This document shows, in pieces, positions 24,968-34,571 of a DNA stretch of 64,000 nucleotides. Each line of letters opens with the position of its first letter. Within the stretch, counting starts at the first letter, position 1. The translations under genes were made by a program, and so were the position numbers. The notes below the pieces were generated by a model. The model ran no database searches. It saw only the letters and a program-made list of their open reading frames with translations, and had not been told where the DNA came from. The DNA is from a virus, in IMG/VR virus record IMGVR_UViG_3300044732_000643, positions 1 to 64,000 of that record; one strand, written 5' to 3'.

Positions 24968-26007
24968 TGGACTTTAACTACACATTCAAATACAGAACAT
25001 TTGATGAGTTACTCAATGATGTTCTTGTAGACTTTCAGGTATTCTCATTGGAGAACATGATTGATCCGCAAACCCTTATTAAAGTTGCTAGAAGACTTAA
25101 CTATGATTTGGGCTTAAGAATCAATCAAACCAAAGAAGTGATATTAGATGTAGAACATGGTAAAGTAAAACTACCAGATGACTTCTATACATTTAATTAT
25201 GCATTAGTGTGTGGAGAATATTCAGTTGCTGTAGGCAATGATATGGGCGGAACTAACATTCAAGAGGTTCCTTACAGAGAGGTTCCTGCAAATCCTGATG
25301 TTTGTGCAGCACCTACAGTAAACTGTTCTACTTGTAATGCTAATCCCTGTAATCATACAGCGGCTTGTTCTGGTGCCGTAAGACCACCAGACAATTATCT
25401 TCCGGGAGAGTATGACCCTAATAGTCCTTTTGGTAATACATGTATAAGACCACGCGTGTTTATGAACTGTAAAGGTGACCAGTATGAGTTAATCCAAGTT
25501 GTAAAGCCTGGAGTAACTCGTACATTTAGGGTGCTTATCCCTTTAAGAATGAAGCCTAGTCAGAATATAGATTGTCAGTGTCCTAATCTTTACTGGAATG
25601 CTCCAAATGAAGGTTGGCTTAAAAATGGTTTTCTATTCACTACATTTCAAACAGGGAAAGTATATCTAAACTTTCAAGGCCAGATGGAAGATGATGATGG
25701 TAACTTAATGGTTCCAGATCATGATCTTCTTAATGATTACTATGAGTATGCTTTGAAACAAAGAATACTAGAGAACCTCTTCATGAATGGTGAAGATGTG
25801 TCACAAAGAATTCAGCTTATAGAGCCTAGAGTAAGGGCAGCAAGAAATCAAGCGCTTACTTTAGTGAATACTCCAAACTTTGAAGAAATGAAAAGGCTGT
25901 GGTGGGCTAACCGTAAAGCACAATATGGTAAGTACTATGACATGTTTAAGAGTCATCCTATTGACCCAGCTTATTTTAGATATTATACAGGATCAAGAGT
26001 AATATGA
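24967..26007 (+). CDS. tail connector / stopper protein candidate with Cys insertion
   Basis: A 346-residue protein. The N-terminus is helical, with a KLPDDFYTFNYALVCGE segment near residue 59-75. A Cys-rich insertion (CSTCNANPCNHTAAC, about residues 120-134) could bind zinc. A C-terminal segment with NDYYEYALKQRILENLF near 258 is helical. The KLPDDF strand followed by helices is common in phage connector and tail-tube proteins. It lies between a connector candidate and the tail hub candidate, and its ATG overlaps the previous stop (TAATG). Confidence 0.5.
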   Translation: MDFNYTFKYRTFDELLNDVLVDFQVFSLENMIDPQTLIKVARRLNYDLGLRINQTKEVILDVEHGKVKLPDDFYTFNYALVCGEYSVAVGNDMGGTNIQEVPYREVPANPDVCAAPTVNCSTCNANPCNHTAACSGAVRPPDNYLPGEYDPNSPFGNTCIRPRVFMNCKGDQYELIQVVKPGVTRTFRVLIPLRMKPSQNIDCQCPNLYWNAPNEGWLKNGFLFTTFQTGKVYLNFQGQMEDDDGNLMVPDHDLLNDYYEYALKQRILENLFMNGEDVSQRIQLIEPRVRAARNQALTLVNTPNFEEMKRLWWANRKAQYGKYYDMFKSHPIDPAYFRYYTGSRVI

Positions 26008-26008
26008 T

Positions 26009-29000
26009 ATGGCTAAAGAATCACAAGGTATTGATCAGAATCAATTAAACACTTTTGTTAAAGGTCTCAATAAAGATCTTGATCCGTCATTTGTAGCAGA
26101 AGGTATGTGGACGCATGCGCGTAACGCTACTAACAACACAAGAGAAGGTGATGCCGGCAGTTTATCTAATGAACCCGGAAATGTTTATTGTACAGAAGCA
26201 GGTGCTACATTAACAGGAATTAAGTACATCATAGGTACTATACATTTATTTAGTGATAAGTGGATTCTATTTACTGTAGTTTATCAGAGTGAAGCCTCTA
26301 ACCTTATAACGGGATGTGAGATTGGTTTACTTGAAGAATCAAGTTGTAATTATAGAATAATTGTACAAGACACTTGTTTAGCATTTAGCAAATGGAACTT
26401 GATTACGGGAGCAGCAAGAAAAGTAAATGATTGTTCTTGGCAAGTGTATTGGGCGGATGGAAAAAATCCAGACCGCTATATGAATATTGGTGACCCACAA
26501 ACTTGGCCAACTAATGACTATCAATGGGTAGGTAATAATCAATACTCTAATGGACCAAGCACAATTCAATGGCCTGGTGTTGCATGGAAACAACTATGCC
26601 ATACAGATAATGGTTGTCAACAAACAGAACCTGATGTATGGCCTATAGGCTGCCCAGGACTTTATGATTGTATTACATGTGTAGATACTTCTGCATTAGA
26701 CTGTGATGAGCTTAGACTATCACGTCTAATGCAGACACCTTGTATACAAGTATCCCCAGGAAAAGCTGGAGGTAATTTAAGAAATGGTTCTTACATGGCT
26801 TTAATAGCCTATGCTATTCAAGGAACTAAAGTAACAGACTTCTTCTCACCCAGCAACGTACAGCCAATTTGGTATAACAATGAAACTACAGGTGCCCTAG
26901 AGATTGACATACAAGCAGATCAAGTACACTTTGATGAGTTCATACTAATCATAGTAGCTACAGTGAATCAAGCTGCTGTTGCAAAACAGGTAGGTATATA
27001 TTCTACTAGTACTACAAAGATCTATTTAGATCAAATCAAAGAAGATATTCCAGCATACCCGCTTGAGCAGTTACCTATACAAACACCGGTATATGAAACA
27101 TCAGATCAAATCCTTGAAGTAAACAATTACTTATTAAAAGTAGGACCTACTACAAAGTTTGATTTTAACTACCAGCCGTTAGCTAACCTGATTAAAACTA
27201 ATTGGGTATCTGTAGAATATCCCTCTGACTATTATACTAAAGGAGGATACAAGCCAAGTTACTTACGCGATGAGGTATATGCATTCTTTATTAGATGGGT
27301 CTATAACACCGGAGATAAATCTGCAGCATATCATATTCCAGGTAGAGCGCCAAAAAAAGATTATATTGTTCCATGTACTGGACAAGAAGTGGCTGAGACA
27401 GATCTTGCCACAGGACCAAATACTTTGTTTGATCCTGAAAGAATCTTTGAAGTATATAACACAGCTTCAATAACATCACAACCTCCAGCATTTGGACCAG
27501 GAGCTGAGTTTTTACCAGACGGTGGTCAAGTTGTTGCAAGAGGTCAAATGGGTTATTGGGAATCTACTGAAAGATATCCTGACAAACAACCTAATATCTG
27601 GAACTCAACTGTACATTGCTGGACAAATGAAACTAATATAGACTATGATCTATGTGGTAAACCAATCAGACATCACAAGTTTCCAGATACAGGTGTAGGT
27701 AATGCTGGACAAGCGGCAGCACTTTCTCACTTTAGAAAGAATACATCAAACGGGGATACCTACATCAGAATCATGGGTGTAGAGTTTAATGGTATCATTT
27801 GCCCAAAAGATAATAATGGTCAAGACATCCCCAATATTGTAGGGTATGAAATCTTAAGAGGTTCAAGAGAAGGTAACAAAAGTATAGTAGCTAAGGGAAT
27901 GTTGAATAACATGCGCCCTTATAACATTAATGGACAGGATACAAACAACTCAAGTAGAAGAAGAGGTCTTTATCCTAACCATCCATTTAATACAATCAAA
28001 CCTCCAAATCCACAGAATAGCCAGGAATATGGAGTACTTAATCCGGGTAACCAGATTAATGATCCTTACATAAGAGTAGTGGATGATGAAGGTGAACGCG
28101 TGAATGTGAAACTGAATGATATGCCTAAAAACATCATGACGTTTCATTCACCAGATACTAACTTTAAGAATCCTTATATATCTACTCCAGAGTTAAAGAT
28201 ATACGGTAATATCAGAGGCACTGCTACACAGAGTTTTGTACAACCTGAGAAACATCCACAGAATAAACTTATAAGTAACTATGCTGCTTATCTATCATTT
28301 ATGGGTGGTGCTGTGGAAGCTCTCATATCTTTACTTGGTCAAAGACATACAACAAATTCTGGACCTGGATACACAAGAAAGTTTGGACCAGACTATGAAC
28401 AAGAAGAAATTGGAGGAGGTAGTGGTGACATGAGCTTTAACTTCTTTGGTGCCTGGAGTCCTATATTTGGTTCACAAACTGGATCTGGTAGTGGTGACTG
28501 GTCAGACTTAGAAGGTAATGCTGGAGTTACTGAAGAAGATGAATACACAGAGAATGGTACAGATGATAATACTGATGACTTTGTAGGGACAGAAGGTGAT
28601 CCTACTGCAAACCCACCTACTCCAGCATCAGGGCCATTAGCAGTTTATAATGAGGCTTGGTCTAATTACTGGAATGATGGAGGCTCATGGGATGAAGCAT
28701 TTGATCCTGATGGTACATCCTTGTCAGATATCTACGATAACTTTAATGATGAGGGCGGTTTTTTCCGTGGAGGTTACTATACGCCACCAAGTCAAACTTC
28801 AGATGTATCAAAGTTTCAGTACTTCAAAGGTTCACCTTTACAAACAGCTTTATCTCTAGTAGGTGTATTAAATCCTTTGTTGTATTATTTCTCTGAAGGG
28901 GCTAGTATTACATTAGATATTATCTATGCACTACTTCCATTTAGACAATATGCTCTGCAACTACAGGCGCATGGGTTCTATGATACTTTTGTAGCCCAAG

Positions 29001-31651
29001 CTTGTAACTCAGATTTCCGTTTTAAAATAGAAGATTCATTTTACTTAAAGGATTCAATTCAGGATGCAAAACCGTATTTTGACGGGGAACAGAAGTATTA
29101 TAGAATCAACAACCTTAAAAGACAAACAACTTTTGTAATACGTACAGTAGATGGTGATGACAATGATACGGGCCCTGATTATATTACTGACTCAACTTCT
29201 GTGTCAGGTTATGCAGATACATCTTTAGTAACTATAGGAACTGCAATTAATAATCAATTGGCTCCTGCACCATCCTTACCGGCAGGTGGAAACCTATTTG
29301 ATGACAAACATAATAATGAAAGTTTTAATACAAATATAGCAAGTCACTATGCAGGATTAAAGTATAGAATTCAAAACCAGTATGGTCAACTAGATTCAAT
29401 TAAGTTAATCCCAATTACACCTTGTGAACAAGATATTCCAGATGTAGATATTACTGTAACTAGTACTTTCTGTACAGGATACAATTACTATAATGAACCT
29501 TTCCAATACCAGCTTAAATTAAAAGTACTGCCTCCTACTATATCTTTGTTCAATGGTGATACTTATATCAATAGATACACAGAAAAGAACACAATGTTCT
29601 TCTTCTATGATTGGTTGTATGGCCAGCCAGATGGTGTAGAGTTTAATTATTTAAACCGTCAGATGCTTCCTGAACCTAGATTCTGGATGAACTCTGCACG
29701 GTATGAAGTAAGTACTTTGTTTACAGATCCTACTACATGGCTTACTAACGTCAATGGTATTATGCCGGGTACTGGAGTCTTACCAAGAGGCTTCTATAAT
29801 TTAGATCATGCTCCACCAGCAACAACAGCATGGTTGGCAGGTTTACTTCCACCACAGGGATACAATTATTCTAATGACAACTCTGGAGATACACCAGGTA
29901 TATGCGGAGTAAAAGAATCTTACTTCTATTTAGCTACTTCATCTGTCAGAGACTTCTTTGTTGAGAGTGATGTAATAGTAGACTTTAGAATAGCAGGGGA
30001 TGAACAGTGGCAGAAGTTTTACAATCCATATGAGTTTACGGATCTAAAGACTTTATTTAACATGAACCCTGATATTATTCAGAGAGGTAACTACTATAGA
30101 TATGATTACTCATTGAGTATATCAAAACTATTTACTCAGTACTTCTCACAGGGTAACTTACAGTCAAGGTATTACAACCCAGCAGTAGCTAAGCTTTGCT
30201 ACACCTATTATCCAAATAGAATCTTGTATTCTTTACCACAGAATGAGGAGGCTTCAATAGATACATGGTCATTATTCCTTACTAATAACTATAAGGATTT
30301 CACCGATAATATATCAGGAGTAAAGAACTTTGCAAAGACGGGTGTCTTCATAACATTTAAGAACTCTAGCCCATTAGTATTCCAGGGTAATGATCAACTT
30401 GAAACAATGTCTGGTACTAAAGTAACTTTGGGAGACGGTGTAGTGTTTGCACAAACACCACAGGCTATTGTAATAGCGGATAAACCATATGAGTATGGTT
30501 CATCACAAAGTAGCAGAAGTGTAATATCCACACCAGCCGGTTTATTCTATATGTCACAAAACCAAGGTAAGGTCTTTACTTATGCTGATGGATTGAATGA
30601 GATATCACAGAATGGTCTTAAGTGGTGGTTTACTATTTTCATGCCTTACAAGCTTACAGAAGACTTTCCAGACTATCCGCATCTAAACAATCCGGTAGCC
30701 GGAATAGGATGTCAATCAATCTATGACAGTCAAAACTCTATTGTCTATTTCTGTAAGAAAGATTACAGACTTAAAGAGCAGTTTAGAGGTCAGATAACAT
30801 ATGATGAACTGTTTAATACATTTAGAATAGGTAAGGTTCCAATTCAAGTGGGTCACCCTGATTTCTTTGATGATGCATCTTGGACAGTAAGTTATGATCC
30901 AAAGTCTCAGTTCTTTATTTCATTCCATGACTGGCACCCGGATTTACTTATACCAACAAAGACAAACTTTTTAAGTACGCAGAAGGGAACCTTGTGGACA
31001 CATAATCAATCATGTACATCATACTGTACATACTATGGGGAGGACAAACCTTTTGAAATAGAGTTTCCTATTATTACAGGACAGACTGTAGTTACTAAGA
31101 GAAGTATAGAATATATTTTAGAATGCTATAAACGTTCTGACTATAACTGTGTTGACCAGTTTCAGGTACTTGACTTTAACTTTGACGGAGCCGTAGTATT
31201 TAATGCAGAACAAGTTTCAGGATATCTTAATCTTAATATCTTCCCTAAGAACAATGTGACACTAAGTCTGCAGTATCCACAGGTTAATCTTAACTCTATA
31301 GATATCTTATTCTCTAAAGAAGAGAACAAGTATAGATTTAATCAGTTCTGGGACATTACAAGAGACCGTGGTGAATTCCCTACAGGATCTAACTATCCTC
31401 CAACAGGACCAGTTATTCCAGGTACTACTGTTTTACAAGGACCCTACACTGAAGAGTTCCTATGGTTAACAGAACCTAACGGATATATCAAGTCATTAAA
31501 TCCGGCAAATCTGGATTACTTAAAGCCTGAACTACAAAGAAAAAAGTTCAGACATTATATTAATTTCTTAAATTTATCCAGATCTGTCTCAGGTAATACG
31601 AACATGGTACTCAAGATAGTAAACAGTAAGAACATAATATCACCAAGATAA
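26009..31651 (+). CDS. large tail hub / tubular protein
   Basis: A 1880-residue, beta-rich, aromatic-rich protein. The start, FVKGLNKDLDPSFVAEGMWTHARNA near residue 12, is the kind of opening seen in podovirus tail tubular or nozzle proteins of crAss-like phages (analogous to P22 gp10 and T7 gp12). The body has many Tyr, Trp and Asn residues and Gly turns consistent with beta-propeller-like repeats. A Gly/Asp/Ser-rich low-complexity stretch lies near residues 800-920. The last part contains YSLPQNEE and SSRSVISTPAG segments. It is coupled to the connector upstream (one-base gap) and to the next gene (TAATG). It probably forms the tail tube or nozzle through which cargo proteins pass. Confidence 0.65.
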   Translation: MAKESQGIDQNQLNTFVKGLNKDLDPSFVAEGMWTHARNATNNTREGDAGSLSNEPGNVYCTEAGATLTGIKYIIGTIHLFSDKWILFTVVYQSEASNLITGCEIGLLEESSCNYRIIVQDTCLAFSKWNLITGAARKVNDCSWQVYWADGKNPDRYMNIGDPQTWPTNDYQWVGNNQYSNGPSTIQWPGVAWKQLCHTDNGCQQTEPDVWPIGCPGLYDCITCVDTSALDCDELRLSRLMQTPCIQVSPGKAGGNLRNGSYMALIAYAIQGTKVTDFFSPSNVQPIWYNNETTGALEIDIQADQVHFDEFILIIVATVNQAAVAKQVGIYSTSTTKIYLDQIKEDIPAYPLEQLPIQTPVYETSDQILEVNNYLLKVGPTTKFDFNYQPLANLIKTNWVSVEYPSDYYTKGGYKPSYLRDEVYAFFIRWVYNTGDKSAAYHIPGRAPKKDYIVPCTGQEVAETDLATGPNTLFDPERIFEVYNTASITSQPPAFGPGAEFLPDGGQVVARGQMGYWESTERYPDKQPNIWNSTVHCWTNETNIDYDLCGKPIRHHKFPDTGVGNAGQAAALSHFRKNTSNGDTYIRIMGVEFNGIICPKDNNGQDIPNIVGYEILRGSREGNKSIVAKGMLNNMRPYNINGQDTNNSSRRRGLYPNHPFNTIKPPNPQNSQEYGVLNPGNQINDPYIRVVDDEGERVNVKLNDMPKNIMTFHSPDTNFKNPYISTPELKIYGNIRGTATQSFVQPEKHPQNKLISNYAAYLSFMGGAVEALISLLGQRHTTNSGPGYTRKFGPDYEQEEIGGGSGDMSFNFFGAWSPIFGSQTGSGSGDWSDLEGNAGVTEEDEYTENGTDDNTDDFVGTEGDPTANPPTPASGPLAVYNEAWSNYWNDGGSWDEAFDPDGTSLSDIYDNFNDEGGFFRGGYYTPPSQTSDVSKFQYFKGSPLQTALSLVGVLNPLLYYFSEGASITLDIIYALLPFRQYALQLQAHGFYDTFVAQACNSDFRFKIEDSFYLKDSIQDAKPYFDGEQKYYRINNLKRQTTFVIRTVDGDDNDTGPDYITDSTSVSGYADTSLVTIGTAINNQLAPAPSLPAGGNLFDDKHNNESFNTNIASHYAGLKYRIQNQYGQLDSIKLIPITPCEQDIPDVDITVTSTFCTGYNYYNEPFQYQLKLKVLPPTISLFNGDTYINRYTEKNTMFFFYDWLYGQPDGVEFNYLNRQMLPEPRFWMNSARYEVSTLFTDPTTWLTNVNGIMPGTGVLPRGFYNLDHAPPATTAWLAGLLPPQGYNYSNDNSGDTPGICGVKESYFYLATSSVRDFFVESDVIVDFRIAGDEQWQKFYNPYEFTDLKTLFNMNPDIIQRGNYYRYDYSLSISKLFTQYFSQGNLQSRYYNPAVAKLCYTYYPNRILYSLPQNEEASIDTWSLFLTNNYKDFTDNISGVKNFAKTGVFITFKNSSPLVFQGNDQLETMSGTKVTLGDGVVFAQTPQAIVIADKPYEYGSSQSSRSVISTPAGLFYMSQNQGKVFTYADGLNEISQNGLKWWFTIFMPYKLTEDFPDYPHLNNPVAGIGCQSIYDSQNSIVYFCKKDYRLKEQFRGQITYDELFNTFRIGKVPIQVGHPDFFDDASWTVSYDPKSQFFISFHDWHPDLLIPTKTNFLSTQKGTLWTHNQSCTSYCTYYGEDKPFEIEFPIITGQTVVTKRSIEYILECYKRSDYNCVDQFQVLDFNFDGAVVFNAEQVSGYLNLNIFPKNNVTLSLQYPQVNLNSIDILFSKEENKYRFNQFWDITRDRGEFPTGSNYPPTGPVIPGTTVLQGPYTEEFLWLTEPNGYIKSLNPANLDYLKPELQRKKFRHYINFLNLSRSVSGNTNMVLKIVNSKNIISPR

Positions 31652-34569
31652 TGTATAATAAGCGCTCCTTATCTAAAGATACTAAAGCTTCTAAAGCTCC
31701 TAAGAGTATATCTAAACCAAAAGATATTATACTAGACCCTATGGGTCAATGGAAATACCCTGGACAGAACACGAGAATCCCGGGGAATGATATTACTATG
31801 CAGGGAGTAAACTATCCTGTACTGGGTGTAGGTTCTAATGGTCAACAGCAAATGATGTACCCTGGCCAAGACTATAAGTTTCAAGGTGCAGAATATGTAG
31901 ATGAATATCCGCAGATGAAAAAAGGAGGTGGCTTAAAATCTAAGAAGTATTCAAGAGACTTAGAAGCTACTAACTATCTGTTTCATGAGTCACCTTTATT
32001 TAAGAAACCTAAGTCTAAGAAGAAAAAGATCTATCATCCAAAGGCTAAACATTATCAAGAAGGCGGAACACCGTATAACTACAACCCATATGTTTCTAAT
32101 GAACCAGAAGTAGAGGAAACACCAAGAGAATTTAATCCAATAAGAACTGAAAATGATCCGGAAGACTATCAGCAGTTCTTAGATTATTCTAATACAGCTC
32201 CTGAAAATAGAAGACCGGGTGAAAACTATACTTACGGTAACTCTAATGATTATGACCATTATGGTATGTGGGATGCATTGGGTAAACCACAGAACTTTAA
32301 TCAAGCATTAGAAACAAACCCATGGTGGCAACCTGATGAGTATGACCAAATGTACCACGGCTTTAGTGTTAATCCTAACACAGGAGTATTTCTTAAGTCA
32401 GGTAAACCTGGAATGAAACCCGGGGATACTACATGGATGGAAGTAAAAGACCATTACCTTAGTGATAGATCTAACTCAAGCAACCTTACATTTAATCCTG
32501 ACATCAATAGATTCCAGTACACACCTAATGAGAACTATATAGAAACAGAACTTACACCAGAAGAAATACAGCAGTATAAAGATGGTGGGTACATAGTAGA
32601 AGAGTTGAATGACTATAAAGCAGGTGGTGCTTTACTTACTAAGAAAGTAACATGTAAAAAGTGTGGTTGGAAATGGGATGCTGCAGATGGTGGTGATGAT
32701 GTTACTACATGTCATAAGTGTGGTGGTCAAGGATTAATACATGCTCAGAGAGGAATAACTGTTAGCTCTCTTAATGATCCAAGACTATTGGCTTATAATG
32801 ATAGCTTACAAATATTCAATGCTTCAAATAAAGGTTTGAACACTATTGCTAGAGGTGCTTATCCTGAAGATGTTTATGGTAATTTTATACACACTTTTAA
32901 AAGAGATAATTCTACATCAGATGATGATTATATTGGTCCAAGATCAAGAATAAGAATGGAACCAAGTGGCTATGCAGGAGGAGATTATGCTTTCCCAATG
33001 TTTGATAAACCTAAAGTTAAAGTAACTTATCAAGAACCTATACCAGAATTAAAAGTTAGACCACTTGACTCTGGAATTCCTGCATCAGCTAACGAGATTA
33101 CTCCATTGAACTTAGGTATGCCAGTAAATAAGCCTACAACAATTGAGGCAGAAGACATAAGTAGTAAAATACCTATCTACAAGGAAGTAGTAGACTATGG
33201 ATATTATTCTGATGGAACACCTTATATAAAAGGACGTAAACAAGTAATTGTAGGTTATGAAAATGTAGGTGGTAAGAATTACAAACGTGTACCTCTTGAT
33301 CAAAAATCAATGAGAGGTTATAAAAAAGGTGGGCTTGTTAAAGCTCAGAATGGTAAATCATTTGGTGTGACTCAAGGTAACTATGGTAATACTTACTATG
33401 TCCATCCTGATAGACCTAATAGTATATATGTTAAAGAGGATGGTAAGTGGCTTATTAAAAATAGCAGCACAGGTTTTTATTTTGAACCAATTAAAGATCC
33501 AAAAGGAGAAAGAACAAAGAACTTAAACAAAAATGCAGTTAAGGCAACTCCCTTTCAAGTTGCTAGATTGGATAATTTAAGCCCTTATGAAAATCAAAGA
33601 CAAAGTCAACATGTAGCAAATGTTGCAGGTGGTATGGATCCTAAGAAGTCTGAAAAACAACTTAGGAGTTCTATGGAAAAAGCAACATTTGACTACTGGT
33701 TTGAAACAGATGATTCTCAAATGCAAGGTAATGATGTTGCTAACGCAAAACAACTTTATGATAAAGGACTAAGTTTTCATGAAGGTTGGATGAATTCTCC
33801 AATGTATAAAAAAATGTTAGCTAATTCTATAAGCAAAGATGAATCTAAAATAGGTGAACAAAGAATAAAGAATTTTAATACAATTCCAAATCTACTTTTT
33901 GAAAAACAACCTGAAGATGAACCCCGTACTGGGGGTTTCTCAATGAGCAATAATGGACAAATTGTTATTCTTCCATATGGAGCGGGTGTAGCAGATTTAT
34001 CGGGTCATGAACTAAGTCATTCAATTGATAGACCTGATTACACTACAAGTGTAAATAGATTAATTCCTCAAGCTGATATAAATTATATTCAAAATGCTAC
34101 ACCAACTCTTAATAACACTCCTAGGTGGAAAGATTATTCTCCTGATTGGCAACAACTAATTCTCAAGGATTCAGGATATCTACAAAAAGAACAGGATTGG
34201 ATAGACTATGTATCAGAGCCAACTGAGGTCAGGGCCCGTCTTAATGCCATCAGAGCTACGGCAAAAGAGTCAGGTACATATGATCCCTTTACGCAAGAAG
34301 TAACTCCTGAGATATATGAGATGTTACAAAATATGAATTATGGTACTGAAGAAAAGGAAGGTTTCCATCCTTTAAACCAGTTAAAAGATATATACTCGGA
34401 TGAGCAAATTATGGAAATGTTAAATACCATTTCTAAGAATGATAACTCTTCTGGTGACCAATTAAACATGGCTAAACTAGGAGGTATGACTATGGGCCAG
34501 GAAGTAGACTTAACTCCAGAGCAAGAAGCTTACTTAAGAAAACTAGGATACAAACTTGAAAGAATATAA
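31651..34569 (+). CDS. virion cargo protein with zinc ribbon and HExxH metallopeptidase-like domain
   Basis: A 972-residue protein. The N-terminus contains MMYPGQDYKFQGAEY, a string common in Bacteroidetes phage virion proteins. MKKGGG (residue 89), YQEGG, YKDGG (309) and VKAQNGK elements are spread along it. A zinc ribbon has Cys335, Cys338, Cys354 and Cys357 (CKKCGW ... TCHKC). The C-terminal domain holds HELSH (His786, Glu787, His790) and a later SEPTEVRARL whose Glu could be the third zinc ligand, as in zincins. It may cleave cell-envelope or phage proteins on entry. The shared YIVEEL element links it to the next gene. Activity is inferred from the motif. Confidence 0.6.
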   Translation: MYNKRSLSKDTKASKAPKSISKPKDIILDPMGQWKYPGQNTRIPGNDITMQGVNYPVLGVGSNGQQQMMYPGQDYKFQGAEYVDEYPQMKKGGGLKSKKYSRDLEATNYLFHESPLFKKPKSKKKKIYHPKAKHYQEGGTPYNYNPYVSNEPEVEETPREFNPIRTENDPEDYQQFLDYSNTAPENRRPGENYTYGNSNDYDHYGMWDALGKPQNFNQALETNPWWQPDEYDQMYHGFSVNPNTGVFLKSGKPGMKPGDTTWMEVKDHYLSDRSNSSNLTFNPDINRFQYTPNENYIETELTPEEIQQYKDGGYIVEELNDYKAGGALLTKKVTCKKCGWKWDAADGGDDVTTCHKCGGQGLIHAQRGITVSSLNDPRLLAYNDSLQIFNASNKGLNTIARGAYPEDVYGNFIHTFKRDNSTSDDDYIGPRSRIRMEPSGYAGGDYAFPMFDKPKVKVTYQEPIPELKVRPLDSGIPASANEITPLNLGMPVNKPTTIEAEDISSKIPIYKEVVDYGYYSDGTPYIKGRKQVIVGYENVGGKNYKRVPLDQKSMRGYKKGGLVKAQNGKSFGVTQGNYGNTYYVHPDRPNSIYVKEDGKWLIKNSSTGFYFEPIKDPKGERTKNLNKNAVKATPFQVARLDNLSPYENQRQSQHVANVAGGMDPKKSEKQLRSSMEKATFDYWFETDDSQMQGNDVANAKQLYDKGLSFHEGWMNSPMYKKMLANSISKDESKIGEQRIKNFNTIPNLLFEKQPEDEPRTGGFSMSNNGQIVILPYGAGVADLSGHELSHSIDRPDYTTSVNRLIPQADINYIQNATPTLNNTPRWKDYSPDWQQLILKDSGYLQKEQDWIDYVSEPTEVRARLNAIRATAKESGTYDPFTQEVTPEIYEMLQNMNYGTEEKEGFHPLNQLKDIYSDEQIMEMLNTISKNDNSSGDQLNMAKLGGMTMGQEVDLTPEQEAYLRKLGYKLERI

Positions 34570-34571
34570 CA

